This document shows, in pieces, positions 35,479 to 48,808 of a DNA stretch of 64,000 bases. Position numbers and translations under genes: made by a program. The notes under the pieces are model-generated. The model did no database searches. It was not told the DNA's origin and saw only the letters and a list, made by a program, of their open reading frames with translations. This DNA is from Cytophagales bacterium. GTDB lineage: Bacteria > Bacteroidota > Bacteroidia > Cytophagales > Cyclobacteriaceae. Numbering within the stretch: position 1 is the first letter of the stretch; the number at the start of each line of letters is the position of its first letter. The stretch lies in contig JAKSDO010000047.1 of assembly GCA_022360055.1 (NCBI GenBank), positions 31,563 through 95,562 of the forward strand, written 5' to 3'.

Positions 35479-37701
35479 TTAATCGAACAGATCCAATTCG
35501 GCTATCGCCGCTGCCTGGCTTCCGCCGGCTCCCCGCTCTGCCCGGACCCGTATATACCTGGTGGTCACCGGCGACTTAAATGACCAGATTCTTTTTGTAG
35601 GGTCATTGATCAAATTGCCAAATTCAAATACCTCCAACACGCTCCATTTCTTTCCGTCATTGCTTACCGAAATATTTCCCTTTTCAATCATACCTTCCTT
35701 CATAATTGTTTGAGGTGTATAGGCGAAACCGGTAATCTCGTATTCCTTTCCCAGATCGATCGATATGTGCTGGGGCAATTTCTCCTCATTTTCAGATTGC
35801 CAGTACGATTCGACGTCATCATCAATGGCTTTACTGCCGCTGTTACTTCCCTGTTCGCTGCTCGTCGAAATGATCGACCATCCGCTTTTCAGCATGCCGA
35901 ATTTAACCGAAGTTTCTCCCCCGGACTGATCGCCTTCAAAGGCAACCGCTCTTACTTCGCCCGATTTGTGGGAAAAAGAACTTTTATATAAGCTGGAGGA
36001 TCGGGTGGGTTTGGAGCCATCCAGGGTATACCTGATTTCCAGGTTTGAATTTAAATTCCCCGTCGCATCAATTCCGTGGGATTTCCACTTGAACTGATGA
36101 ACTTGCGGCTTGAGCGTAATATAACCATCTTTATCTCGTTTGATTTGGATTTGAGGCGGTCTGGATTTGTAGAAATGAGCCGAGACTTTTGACAGGGACG
36201 GATCAAGTCTTGATTTGAGTATCCTTATTCTGAATTTTGAAGTAGTCACAGTCGGAAAACGAAGTATTTTTTTGTACCCCACCGTAGTGCCTGTTGCGAT
36301 CTCTTCCCAGGCCTCACTGATCCAGACATCCAGCGCATGTTCTTCGATTCGTTGACTGTGGGTTGCTATGGCCTCCTGCAACACAAACCGGTTGGTCTCG
36401 ACCTCGTGTTCCAGTTCGACGGTAAATTCACCCTCCCCTTTTGATCCAAGGACAAAGCTTCGTTCGTCGTCATCCAGAAGCTCTGCGGGACCGTGGGCTC
36501 CTTGCAGCAGATCCGTGCCATACGTTTCCCGGATCCGGTTTCCCACCTCTTCGAGCACACGCACATCCTCGGCGGCGAACACGCCGGCTCTTGTCGGCGG
36601 AATGTTCAACAAAAAGACAGAATTACCGCCTACGGATCGTTCGTAAATATCAAAGACATCGTCTGCATTTCTGACCTTTTGTTCCTTCTCGTCCCTGAAA
36701 AACCAGCCTTCACGTATGGAAGTATTGGTTTCCGTAGGCATAAAATGCAGGTAATTACCGGCGTAAAGTTTCTCGCGGCTGCCAAGGTCGCCGTGAAGAT
36801 CGGCGAATTTGATTTTCCGATTCGGATCATCTTCAAATGGTATGATGTCCCACTCGGATTCCCTGGTTTTGCCACTTTCATTTCCACACCACCGGACATC
36901 CTCCCTGCCAAAAATTACGGCTTCCGGCGCAAGCGCTTTAATCAGTTCCTTCCATGCCGGATAATTATAGGTTTGTCCCCCCTTTCTTTTCGGGTGTGCG
37001 CCGTCAAACCAAACCTCGTGGACGGGGCCATACTCCGTAAGCAATTCAAAAAGCTGATTTAAAAAATACTCGTTGTAATCGTCCACTTCAAACCGGAAAG
37101 TGGTCTTGTTTTTAAACGGTCTTCCTTCTACAGGTCTGGGAATGGTTCGCAGGGTGTATTTGCTCAAATTCCCGTACAAACCATCTTTGTTTTCTATTTG
37201 ATACAAATCCGCCGGAGACAGATAAACGCCCAATTTAATTCCGTATTTTTTGCAGGATTCGGACAAATCTTTCAATACATCTCCTTTGCCATCGCGAAAA
37301 GGAGAAGACATCACACCGTGCTTCGTATACCTCGATTGCCACAGTACGAATCCGTCGTGATGCTTGGCCGTGAATACCACCAGCTTCATTCCGGCAGCTT
37401 TCATGGCGCGACACCACTGATCGGTATCCAGATTCCGGAGGTTAAAAATCTTTGGATCTTCCTTGCCGTTTCCCCATTCCATTCGCGTAAATGTGTTTGG
37501 CCCAAAGTGCACAAAACACGTGAACTCCAGCTTTTTGTAAGCATATTGATTTTCAGTCGGAACTACATGCGCAGCTTTCCTGATGATTTCTTCATGTGTA
37601 TCCCCTTCAATTTTGACGGTACTTGCCGGAGCCATGTGATCTTGCCCGGCTGAGGCAATTGCCAGCGCTACCATGGCAATGAGAAATAGTGTTTTTTTCA
37701 T
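35479..37701 (-). CDS. GH29 alpha-L-fucosidase with chitobiase-like and CBM32 domains
   Basis: 740 residues: signal peptide (1-19), GH29 barrel (about 40-370) with FVHFGPNTF, AKHHDGFVLW and VHEVWFDGAH, placing the likely nucleophile at D233, then a beta-sandwich, a chitobiase C-terminal-like segment (GNLNSNLEIRYTLDGSKPT) and an F5/8-type C (CBM32) domain (about 610-740, SKAIDDDVESYWQS). GH29 enzymes retain configuration and release alpha-linked Fuc. The start codon is the second ATG of the duplicated 93-bp leader element, so its 5' leader is unusual. Confidence 0.9.
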   Translation of the reverse strand: MKKTLFLIAMVALAIASAGQDHMAPASTVKIEGDTHEEIIRKAAHVVPTENQYAYKKLEFTCFVHFGPNTFTRMEWGNGKEDPKIFNLRNLDTDQWCRAMKAAGMKLVVFTAKHHDGFVLWQSRYTKHGVMSSPFRDGKGDVLKDLSESCKKYGIKLGVYLSPADLYQIENKDGLYGNLSKYTLRTIPRPVEGRPFKNKTTFRFEVDDYNEYFLNQLFELLTEYGPVHEVWFDGAHPKRKGGQTYNYPAWKELIKALAPEAVIFGREDVRWCGNESGKTRESEWDIIPFEDDPNRKIKFADLHGDLGSREKLYAGNYLHFMPTETNTSIREGWFFRDEKEQKVRNADDVFDIYERSVGGNSVFLLNIPPTRAGVFAAEDVRVLEEVGNRIRETYGTDLLQGAHGPAELLDDDERSFVLGSKGEGEFTVELEHEVETNRFVLQEAIATHSQRIEEHALDVWISEAWEEIATGTTVGYKKILRFPTVTTSKFRIRILKSRLDPSLSKVSAHFYKSRPPQIQIKRDKDGYITLKPQVHQFKWKSHGIDATGNLNSNLEIRYTLDGSKPTRSSSLYKSSFSHKSGEVRAVAFEGDQSGGETSVKFGMLKSGWSIISTSSEQGSNSGSKAIDDDVESYWQSENEEKLPQHISIDLGKEYEITGFAYTPQTIMKEGMIEKGNISVSNDGKKWSVLEVFEFGNLINDPTKRIWSFKSPVTTRYIRVRAERGAGGSQAAAIAELDLFD

Positions 37702-37791
37702 CCGTTTATATTTTTATAGATTACTGACAAACAGAGCAATACAATCATGCTCATAGATGTCCTGAATTTGTTCCGGTCCTGCCGGTTTCAT
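37699..37791 (-). repeat. 93-bp duplicated leader element, copy 3, leading into GH29
   Basis: Reads from ATG at 37791 to the GH29 ATG at 37701, 90 nt apart as in copy 1. The first ATG opens a 25-codon upstream frame (MKPAGPEQIQDIYEHDC..., stop TAA at 37716-37714). Of 15 codons differing from copy 1, eight changes are synonymous, which points to past or present selection on a peptide. Confidence 0.7.
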
Positions 37792-38058
37792 ATAATTGTC
37801 CGATTCGAAGTTTTAAAAATTCTCTTTTTTACTTTTCCGTATTTTTTCAGGGATAACGCGCCCCGGGGCGTAATCTGCTGCGGTCCCGTATTCCGCAAAG
37901 TCGTTCCGGTCGGGATATACGGCTCCGGGTGAATCTACCGGACGGATTTTCCCGTTTTTGGCGAAGGGCAGATTCGATACCAGGGCCGGAACAAAAATAA
38001 ATTTTATCCCCTTCATGACAGTATGCCCCAATTAAGATCCCGGGCCGGAACCACAGTG
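37702..38058. other. intergenic region upstream of GH29
   Basis: Holds the leader element in its left 90 bp. The rest contains T-rich tracts on the + strand around 37813-37850 and no clear gene, RNA or terminator. Confidence 0.4.
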
Positions 38059-40566
38059 CTACTCTTCAAGATCATATGCTTTTTCCCCCTGTGCAATTGC
38101 CGTTCTAAACTTCTTTTCCTTTTCCAGACGCATGAGATACTTCTCGATTTGCACTTTTTGAACATCGTCCGGCCGGAAGCCTTCCATATCTGCTCTGGGA
38201 GTTTCACTCAATCTTTGCTTTCCGGAATAGATGAGTTGAAGCGCCCGCTTATAACTCCTTGAATCCCTGTTGAGATGTTGCAGGCAAGGACTCACCTCAG
38301 GCCGTTCGAAGGAGATCTGCGGACCAACCGTTCGCAAATGCGTTTTCAGAACTTTAAAATCCGTGCCGGTCAATTCGCCCAGTTCCTTCAGCTCCTCTTC
38401 GGTCAGCGGACTTCGCCCTGCCGGATTATTCGGGTATGCGCTTTCGTATGAAGGGTAGTAGATGGCGTTCAGATCAATCCAGGTATACAGAATTTCCTTT
38501 TCGTTTTGACTTAAATTCACATCGTGATGTGCGCTCTCAATAACCTCGACAAGTTTACTGGCATTGGCGCCCCAGCTCAGGGCCGGTTGAATCCGGGCAG
38601 GTCCGCCGCCAATCGGCCGAATCATCGATTTTACATGCAAATCGATGTATGAAGCATTAAAATACGGATTTCTGTCGCCAGCCAGGATCAAACCGGATTC
38701 ATTTTCCGCGCCAAAATCATGGCATTTTATGCAATGGTTATCAAATACCGGCTGCACCAATTTTGCAAAGCCGAAATTCTCCGGTTTATTTCCCGGCTTA
38801 GCAAATGAGACCGGTGCTTTTCTCATGGCCATTGGCTGATTCTTCTGATTTAAGGGCACCGACAACCTGTCTTCGTGACAACCGATACAACCTCGAACCT
38901 CTCCGGATTGCACCATGGTACCGCTGCGCATCGATTGTATCATTTTTTTATTTTCATCCAACAACTGGAAATACACGAATTTCCCGGAAGGCACTTCCAC
39001 ATATACCGAACCATCCCTTTCCACTTCGGCTTCGCCCAAAATCCGTTTCAATTCAAAATTGTGCCAATTCATTCCGGGCGCCTGTTGTCCCTGCCCGCCC
39101 CAAGCGTCGGGGGTAAACGTGCGTTTTTCAGGAGTTTCGACCACCCGGAGGTATTTTACGGATCCGGGTTTCACCCCCTCCATATGTGTACCTTCATAGA
39201 CATTTTGCACGTAGAAATAGCCCGGCGAATCATCGAATGTCGTTCTTACGGGCACCACGGGTTCTCTGGTCCGAGGTGATATCAACATCGGATCGAAACA
39301 GCTCTCCTCTTCTTCATGAATCAACACCTCATTCCCAAACCGGTCGACCAGGAAAATCCCCATCTTTTCTTTGATCGGTTTCCCTCTTTCAATTGTTCTG
39401 GAACACAGGATAAAGGCATCGTCCAATGGAAAAGGGTCTTCATATCGCACATCCAATTCCATGAATTTATCCCAGTTGCCGACGCCGATCATTTTACGAG
39501 CCCGGGAAGGCCATATTGAAACGACCGATTTTTCACCGTCCACTCCCTTTGACCGATCGAGGATGGTCAGCGCACCCCATGGGCGATCATGGCAAGATCC
39601 GAATATGCACGCAATATAGCTGGTGCCGGGAATGGGCCGGGGGTCGATCACTCCTCCGGGAGAATTCATATTGTTTCCGTAGAAAATGGCATGATTTGTT
39701 CCGTCCGGATTGGCGGTCCACAAGCCCTGCGCATCTCCGAAATTGCGATCTACATATTCCCATCGGTCGTAGATGATCCTTCCGTCGCTTAAAACGGCGG
39801 GATGCCCATCGAACAAGGTATTTTTACTCAACTGCACAATATTCGAGCCGTCGGATTCCATTCGATACAGATTTGACATAATATGCCTGTTGCACATGCA
39901 GTACTTTGGCTCCCGGGTCGAGCTAAAAAGAATATCTCCGTCAGGAAGATATATTGGGTCTATATCGGATATGCCCTGATCAAATGTAAGCTGTATCAGT
40001 TCTTTTTTATCGAAGCTTGCTTTGTAAATATGATAATCATCGTCCGGATTTTTGCGATATGACAACAGGACTTCCAGGCCGTCATAGGATACCTCCGGAT
40101 CGCGAACAACACCCTCGTTCGTAGAAAAAATGGCCTCCGCTTTTCCGGTTCTCAGATTTATCCACTTCAATGCCGCTCCCCCTTCAAATTTAAAATCATT
40201 GATCTCTCCTTTCTGAAAGAGCGTAGCCGTATTGTGGTGATCTTTTTGGTATTGCTTCCTGGTAACAAAGAGCAAATCATTTGCAAATGCCGGATGGGCG
40301 AGCATGACTTTTCTTTGAAGCTCCGCAAACGAGGCATGTTCGGAAGACCTCAGCTTCCGAAGATCAAGTATTGCTTCGTCCAGCTTTTCATCAGTGCTCT
40401 TCTGGCGGATATATTCTGCAGCCTGCATCAATGCCGCAAGCTTTGAATCTTTTTCGCGTGTATTCAGAGCACTTTTAAAACCAAGCATCAGGAATATACC
40501 TGCCACCGGAAGAAACATGCTAAATTTGGCTTTCCACACTAGCGATTTAATTTCTTGAAATGACAT
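38059..40566 (-). CDS. HzsA-like diheme beta-propeller protein
   Basis: 835 residues with an N-terminal membrane or signal segment (FSMFLPVAGIFLMLGF). The central part is a PD40/WD40-like propeller (DPEVSYDGLEVLLSYR, DIDPIYLPDGDILFSSTREP) followed by CMCN and GSCHDRPWGAL. Two c-type heme sites are CIGCH at 560-564 and CIKCH at 612-616. This is the architecture of the hydrazine-synthase alpha-subunit-like family that is widespread outside anammox bacteria and of unknown role there. No beta/gamma partner is present, so hydrazine synthesis is not implied. It lies between GH109 and GH29 genes on the same strand. Confidence 0.8.
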   Translation of the reverse strand: MSFQEIKSLVWKAKFSMFLPVAGIFLMLGFKSALNTREKDSKLAALMQAAEYIRQKSTDEKLDEAILDLRKLRSSEHASFAELQRKVMLAHPAFANDLLFVTRKQYQKDHHNTATLFQKGEINDFKFEGGAALKWINLRTGKAEAIFSTNEGVVRDPEVSYDGLEVLLSYRKNPDDDYHIYKASFDKKELIQLTFDQGISDIDPIYLPDGDILFSSTREPKYCMCNRHIMSNLYRMESDGSNIVQLSKNTLFDGHPAVLSDGRIIYDRWEYVDRNFGDAQGLWTANPDGTNHAIFYGNNMNSPGGVIDPRPIPGTSYIACIFGSCHDRPWGALTILDRSKGVDGEKSVVSIWPSRARKMIGVGNWDKFMELDVRYEDPFPLDDAFILCSRTIERGKPIKEKMGIFLVDRFGNEVLIHEEEESCFDPMLISPRTREPVVPVRTTFDDSPGYFYVQNVYEGTHMEGVKPGSVKYLRVVETPEKRTFTPDAWGGQGQQAPGMNWHNFELKRILGEAEVERDGSVYVEVPSGKFVYFQLLDENKKMIQSMRSGTMVQSGEVRGCIGCHEDRLSVPLNQKNQPMAMRKAPVSFAKPGNKPENFGFAKLVQPVFDNHCIKCHDFGAENESGLILAGDRNPYFNASYIDLHVKSMIRPIGGGPARIQPALSWGANASKLVEVIESAHHDVNLSQNEKEILYTWIDLNAIYYPSYESAYPNNPAGRSPLTEEELKELGELTGTDFKVLKTHLRTVGPQISFERPEVSPCLQHLNRDSRSYKRALQLIYSGKQRLSETPRADMEGFRPDDVQKVQIEKYLMRLEKEKKFRTAIAQGEKAYDLEE

Positions 40567-40917
40567 TACCCATGGATTTATAAATGATCACTATACCTCT
40601 TGAAATTTATTCAAATATATTCAAGAGTTCATTCCAAAACACTGATCCAAGTCATTACGACCGGTTTAAACCCGGAATTTCCACTGTACATTCGACGATC
40701 GAACACAGGAACGATCGCCGCAAATCGTTTTTCTCCGACGCATGCATGCTCCCTGCCTTTTTGGAGGGTTCCGCATCGATCTTGCAAATGCTCCCCGAAT
40801 AATCCGGACCTGCATTGATGCTTTTTCGCACTTTTGGGATCAGGCTTCCGGTTATCCCATAATCAGGGCTTTCGGAATTTATTCGGCCGGACGACTGCCA
40901 TTCCCGATAATTACAGG
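40567..40917. other. intergenic region between GH109 and the HzsA-like gene
   Basis: 351 bp. A short palindrome GGTTTAAACC lies near 40664-40673. No gene, terminator with T-run or RNA is evident; it presumably separates two transcription units. Confidence 0.35.
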
Positions 40918-42249
40918 TTAATATTCGTCTGTAAGGGCAAACTTAGGTTTGCGCTTCATCCACATTCCTCTTGTAAAATCCGGGATATCGACAGGTTCGC
41001 TTCCATGGGCGATCGACATCTCGGACAATGGCGCAATTGAACTCCAGGCGGCGGCATCGTAGGCATCCAATGGCGTATTCACTTTCCTTTTGATGGATTC
41101 GACAAATGCATGATCTACAAAGAAGTCCATGCCTCCGTGTCCCCCTCCTTCCGCCTGCCGGGCATACCTTTTCCAGAGCGGGTGGTCATATTTCTCCAAA
41201 TAAGGGGCCGCCGGCTCCCAGCTATGGTCCGGGCTTTTGCCGTCCAGATAAATCGACTTATTCACGTCCATCCAAAGTCCTTCCGTTCCCTGAACTCTAA
41301 AACCCAATGAATAAGGCCTCGGCAAATTGGTGTCGTGCTGTACGGTGATTGTCTCATCGTTAGCAGTTTTAATCACAGTGGTAATTACATCGCCAAGTTT
41401 AAACTTAATCTTTGCGTTAGGATGATCCTTACCGGCAGTTTTTACGATATAATCATGAAGACCGCGCGCTTTGGAGGCCGTCGATGTCAGGTACAATAAC
41501 CGGTTGCCAAAATTGATATCGAGCATGGAAGATACGGGCCCTAATCCGTGTGTCGGGTATACATCGCCATTTCTCAGAATCGAATGCCGGGTCCTCCATC
41601 TTGCCTCGCCATGAGCTCCGGGGCCGAATTCGACGCCGGGATTGAATTTTACCTTCTGAAGGTTGTGCTGATATCCGCATTCCATATGAATAAGCTCGCC
41701 AAAAAGCCCCTGTCTGACCATGTTGAGCACGGCCATCACATCGCGCCTGTAATTCACATTTTCAAGGATCATACACGGGGTACCGGTCTCCTCAAACGTA
41801 TTTACCAGATCCCAACACTCTTCAAGTGTATTGGCTGCCGACACCTCCACACCTGCATAAATGCCGGCTCGCATGGCGGCGCAGGCCATTTTGGTGTGCC
41901 ACACCCATGGCGTTGCGATGATCACGCCGTCAATGTCTCCCTGTTCAAGAAGTTTCAGATATGCCTCCTCGCCATCGGTATAGGCGGGCACATTTTTGTA
42001 TCCGGCCGTTTTCAGCATTTTTTCGGACGCGGCTATGGCTTTAGGGTCAATATCACAGATGGCCTTTACTTCCACATCCTCGCGTTGCAGGCAAAGTTTC
42101 ATATGCCATCTTCCCCGGCCTCCCAATCCTATGAAAGCCATTCGAACCTTGCGGTCGTCTTTTCCGAATATCACATTCGGAGTCATTACGGATGCCCCGG
42201 CAATCGCAGTCGCCGAGGTTTTGATAAATTCTCTTCGTTTCGTTTTCAT
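40918..42249 (-). CDS. GH109 NAD-dependent alpha-N-acetylgalactosaminidase-type protein
   Basis: 443 residues, the usual GH109 length. Twin-arginine signal (KRREFIKTS), Rossmann nucleotide-binding motif FIGLGGRGRWH, and family segments ENVNYRRDVMAVLNMVRQGLFGE, YPTHGLGPVSSMLDI and GGHGGMDFFVDHAF. GH109 enzymes use NAD+ in an oxidation-elimination mechanism and remove terminal alpha-GalNAc (for example blood group A). Its place beside GH20, GH2 and HexNAc kinase supports a GalNAc-containing substrate. Confidence 0.88.
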   Translation of the reverse strand: MKTKRREFIKTSATAIAGASVMTPNVIFGKDDRKVRMAFIGLGGRGRWHMKLCLQREDVEVKAICDIDPKAIAASEKMLKTAGYKNVPAYTDGEEAYLKLLEQGDIDGVIIATPWVWHTKMACAAMRAGIYAGVEVSAANTLEECWDLVNTFEETGTPCMILENVNYRRDVMAVLNMVRQGLFGELIHMECGYQHNLQKVKFNPGVEFGPGAHGEARWRTRHSILRNGDVYPTHGLGPVSSMLDINFGNRLLYLTSTASKARGLHDYIVKTAGKDHPNAKIKFKLGDVITTVIKTANDETITVQHDTNLPRPYSLGFRVQGTEGLWMDVNKSIYLDGKSPDHSWEPAAPYLEKYDHPLWKRYARQAEGGGHGGMDFFVDHAFVESIKRKVNTPLDAYDAAAWSSIAPLSEMSIAHGSEPVDIPDFTRGMWMKRKPKFALTDEY

Positions 42250-42265
42250 CTTCTGTTTCGAGTAT

Positions 42266-45433
<3,168 letters not shown>

Positions 45434-45456
45434 TTAATTTTCACTTAAATCAGGGA

Positions 45457-47670
45457 TTAATCGCTATTTTCCTTATATTTAATAAAGATGACTCCGTTGC
45501 TATCGTTCCCACCGATGCCCTCAATTTTAGTCTTTATGGAATATTCCGCCCCGGTTTCATAGTTATCCACTTCAAAAATGTAGGTACTCGACCGGTTTTC
45601 TTTTCCGCATTTTCCGGGGCGTTTGTCACTGGCAAAAATCCGGTTGTTCTTGTAAACCGCCAATCCTTCGACTTTGATGTCGCTTTCTCCATCTAAATAC
45701 AAAAATGTAACTTCATAAGTTCCGTTTTTATTGATTTTTCCGGTTGCCTTCCTTTCAAACTCTACCGGCTGTTCCGAAACCACCTCGACGGCTCTCCATT
45801 CCGCCATAAACTTGCCGTACTTCTCAAACTCAGGATAATCGACCGGAAATAGCAGCGGCAGCGAATAATGCTTTCTGCTCACGACAGTTATTGCCTGAAA
45901 GTCCTGCAGCCGTTTCACGCGAACCGGTTTTTCGTATATTTCGGAATAAACATTTGGTTTAATGCCATTTGTCGAATATCGAATTTCAGCGCCGGCGACG
46001 ATATTTTCCAGCGCTATGGTAAAACCATCACCGTGTTCCTCTTTGTGTACCAATTTGGGCTGAGGTACGCGATAGCCGTATCCGGCATGATCGTAGCGGT
46101 TGTAGTGCGTTTGCATACGTTGCTCGAATCCGTTCCATTCCTGTCCTGCTCTGGATGTCCAGATCACCTCTGCCAGTGCAGCCATTCTGGGAAACGTCAA
46201 GTAGTCGAAATAAGCTTCGGATCGGTTTTCATTTATCGGCGCAATCTCCTGAAGCACGGTGCCGTGGATAAACTGATCGGACCAAAGCGCTCCCTGCCCA
46301 CCGAGTATCTGAGGCCTGTATTTTTCGTCCAAGCCTTCAATCGCAGGATTGAATCGATATACTTTTTCCAGCGATATGGGTGGCATCCACGTGGCCGCCT
46401 TCACCTCTCCGGGGATGTTGCTTTCCGGGAAATCGAAATAACAGTGGTCTGTCAATACCAGGACAATATCATGTCCTTGCGCTGTCGCGGCAAACGCTTT
46501 TTTCTTGTTATGCCAGATCATACCGACCGCTTTTTCTTCAAGGCCTTCTTCAATTATTTCGTCCCAGCCTACAATGGTCTTCCCGTATTTTTTAACCATT
46601 TCCTGGATCCGGCGGTTGAAATAAACCTGAAGCTCGGCTTCTTTGTTCAAGCCCAGCTCCTGCTTCCTTTTTTGGCAATGCGCACATTTTTCCCATCTGT
46701 CGTATTTTGCCTCATCACCTCCGATGTGAATGTATTCGGAAGGAAACAACTGAAATGCTTCCTCAAAAACATCCTGCAAAAACTCAAAGGTCGATTCTTT
46801 GCCGACACAATAAAGTTCCCGGCTAATCGAATGTTGCACCTGCACTTTTACCGGTTTTTCATTGCATGACAAATGCGGATAAGCCGCAATTGCCGCCAGC
46901 GTGTGTGCAGGAACTTCGATTTCAGGGATGATCTCTACATTTCTCATGGCTGCATACGCCACCATTTCCCGGATATCGTCCTGCGTGTAATAACCGCCGG
47001 TCCGCTCGGCCCCCTCCCCTCTCCAGGCTCCGATGGAGGTCAGTTTTGGATATTTCTTGATCTCCAGCCTCCAGCCCGCATCGTCGATCAGGTGTAAATG
47101 CAGGGTGTTGAGCTTGTACATCGACATCATGTCGATATACTTCATCACATAGTCTTTATCAAAAAAATACCTGCTCACGTCCAGCATCATCCCCCGCCAT
47201 TTGTACTCGGGCTCATCTTTAACATGAATTCCCGAAATTTCCCATTCCAGGTTTTTTATCCGTTCCCGACTATAAATCCCGACAGGCATTAATTGTCTGA
47301 GCGTCTGAATCCCATAAAATATCCCTGCTGCAGCGCTTGCTTTAATGATAACCCGGTCCTCATTTACATCGAGTTCATAGGCCTCTTGCGGAAGACCATC
47401 GACCAGATCCAAATAAATCGCATTATCCGCCGGCGATGCGGCGCGCATGATTTCGAGATCAAATCCCGTAGCAGGGGAGAGAAAACCGGACAACAAAGCC
47501 GCATGCGCCTCAAGATCCCCGTCATACCGGATGATTGTCTTGGCATTCAGGACAAATGATTTACCGCTACTTTGCGCGGTTTTCGGAAGAGGTATGATGT
47601 CCTGTGCAAATAATCCGTTTGCAGTCAACACCAGGCAACATGATACTAAAAACTTAAGGTCGTATTTCAT
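45457..47670 (-). CDS. GH20 beta-N-acetylhexosaminidase
   Basis: 737 residues: signal peptide ending GLFAQ, GH20b N-terminal domain, GH20 barrel with GMMLDVSRYF, LHLHLIDDAGWRLEIKKYP and the catalytic pair D319-E320 in HIGGDEAKYDRW, followed by a chitobiase-like C-terminal segment (AEIRYSTNGIKPN). GH20 works by substrate-assisted catalysis through the 2-acetamido group and removes terminal GlcNAc or GalNAc. It starts 36 nt upstream of the GH2 gene's ATG side in the same operon. Confidence 0.93.
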   Translation of the reverse strand: MKYDLKFLVSCCLVLTANGLFAQDIIPLPKTAQSSGKSFVLNAKTIIRYDGDLEAHAALLSGFLSPATGFDLEIMRAASPADNAIYLDLVDGLPQEAYELDVNEDRVIIKASAAAGIFYGIQTLRQLMPVGIYSRERIKNLEWEISGIHVKDEPEYKWRGMMLDVSRYFFDKDYVMKYIDMMSMYKLNTLHLHLIDDAGWRLEIKKYPKLTSIGAWRGEGAERTGGYYTQDDIREMVAYAAMRNVEIIPEIEVPAHTLAAIAAYPHLSCNEKPVKVQVQHSISRELYCVGKESTFEFLQDVFEEAFQLFPSEYIHIGGDEAKYDRWEKCAHCQKRKQELGLNKEAELQVYFNRRIQEMVKKYGKTIVGWDEIIEEGLEEKAVGMIWHNKKKAFAATAQGHDIVLVLTDHCYFDFPESNIPGEVKAATWMPPISLEKVYRFNPAIEGLDEKYRPQILGGQGALWSDQFIHGTVLQEIAPINENRSEAYFDYLTFPRMAALAEVIWTSRAGQEWNGFEQRMQTHYNRYDHAGYGYRVPQPKLVHKEEHGDGFTIALENIVAGAEIRYSTNGIKPNVYSEIYEKPVRVKRLQDFQAITVVSRKHYSLPLLFPVDYPEFEKYGKFMAEWRAVEVVSEQPVEFERKATGKINKNGTYEVTFLYLDGESDIKVEGLAVYKNNRIFASDKRPGKCGKENRSSTYIFEVDNYETGAEYSIKTKIEGIGGNDSNGVIFIKYKENSD

Positions 47671-47704
47671 ATTTATTCAAAACAGTTTTCAAGCCATTGA
47701 AGAT

Positions 47705-48808
47705 TCAATCCTTTGAGTTTTTAAGGGCCTTTTCAATAATTCGTTGTATCTCGCTCAACTTCGCCTCTCCGTCCCGGGCCAATTTCAGTTGGGCCCTTGC
47801 CCTGAAATAATTGTGGTAGGTATGATTGATCTTGTAATAGACATCGCCGGCAATATAGTCCGTAAGAAACCTTACCCCCATGATAAAGGGGAAAAGCAAT
47901 GCAGCATAGGCGAGTGAAGATCTTTCGGTTTTGTTCAAAATAGAATGTACGGACTGGATAAATCCCGCTGTGAACGCCTCGACGATCTCGAGGTCGTATC
48001 CGACGTTGTTCAAATCCTCATCATCTTCCGCACCGGTATTGGCACATGTTCGAATTCCGTCGCCGTAATCGTAATGTAAATAGCCGGGCATAATCGTATC
48101 CAGATCCACTACGCACAACCCGTTGTTTTTCCGGTCGAAAAGGACATTGTTGATCTTGGTGTCGTTGTGGACGATGCGGGGAGTGAGCAGGCCTTTTTCT
48201 CCTAAATTTTGAATTATGCTCATCAGCTCGTAGCGCGAGCGCACATAGTTGATCTCCTTCTCCAGACTTCTTACCCGTTTCAGGGGATCCGCTTTAATCG
48301 CGGCCTCCAGGTTGGATAGTCTGAATTTGATGTCGTGGAATTTTGGTATCGTTTCGACAATTCCGGAAGGATCAAGATCCGAAAGCTGATTGAGGAAGAG
48401 GCCAAACATCCGAGCTCCTTCAAAGGCAATCTCCCGGTTGGGAGCTATATCGTATACGACATGATCTTCGATAAAGTTGAATACCCTCCATGCGTTAAAT
48501 TCATCATCCACATAAAGTTTGTTGTCTTTGGTCTTAATTAATTCCAGCGATCTGCTTTCAATATCGGCCACCTTTTTTTCGAGGAGTTTTTCGTGGATGT
48601 GTTCGGTCACCAGGGAGATATTATTCATTAATCCGTCAATATCTTTGAAGACATATCGATTGACGTTCTGAAGAATATATTTCCTGCCTTCCCCTACCGT
48701 ATTTATAAGAAAAGTATCGTTGATATGCCCCCCGCCAAATGACTCAAAAGATTCTACAGGATCTTCTATGTTAAAGCTTTTAATTACCTGACGCACATCC
48801 ATGATCAT
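47705..48808 (-). CDS. N-acetylhexosamine 1-kinase-like phosphotransferase
   Basis: About 367 residues in the aminoglycoside phosphotransferase fold. Catalytic and metal motifs are IVHNDTKINNVLFD and VVDLDTIMPGYLHYDYGDGIRT, which closely match the NahK-type kinases that phosphorylate GlcNAc/GalNAc at C1. The ATG at 48808 overlaps the stop of the nucleotidyltransferase gene (ATGA), so the two are coupled. The product would be HexNAc-1-phosphate, the substrate of that neighbour. No GH112-type phosphorylase is present, so free HexNAc from GH20/GH109 is the likely source. Confidence 0.85.
   Translation of the reverse strand: MIMDVRQVIKSFNIEDPVESFESFGGGHINDTFLINTVGEGRKYILQNVNRYVFKDIDGLMNNISLVTEHIHEKLLEKKVADIESRSLELIKTKDNKLYVDDEFNAWRVFNFIEDHVVYDIAPNREIAFEGARMFGLFLNQLSDLDPSGIVETIPKFHDIKFRLSNLEAAIKADPLKRVRSLEKEINYVRSRYELMSIIQNLGEKGLLTPRIVHNDTKINNVLFDRKNNGLCVVDLDTIMPGYLHYDYGDGIRTCANTGAEDDEDLNNVGYDLEIVEAFTAGFIQSVHSILNKTERSSLAYAALLFPFIMGVRFLTDYIAGDVYYKINHTYHNYFRARAQLKLARDGEAKLSEIQRIIEKALKNSKD

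Noticed and set aside
38059..40566. Hydrazine synthase alpha subunit, hence anammox-like metabolism
   Set aside because: No beta/gamma subunit or other anammox gene is present and HzsA-like proteins are common in non-anammox glycan degraders.
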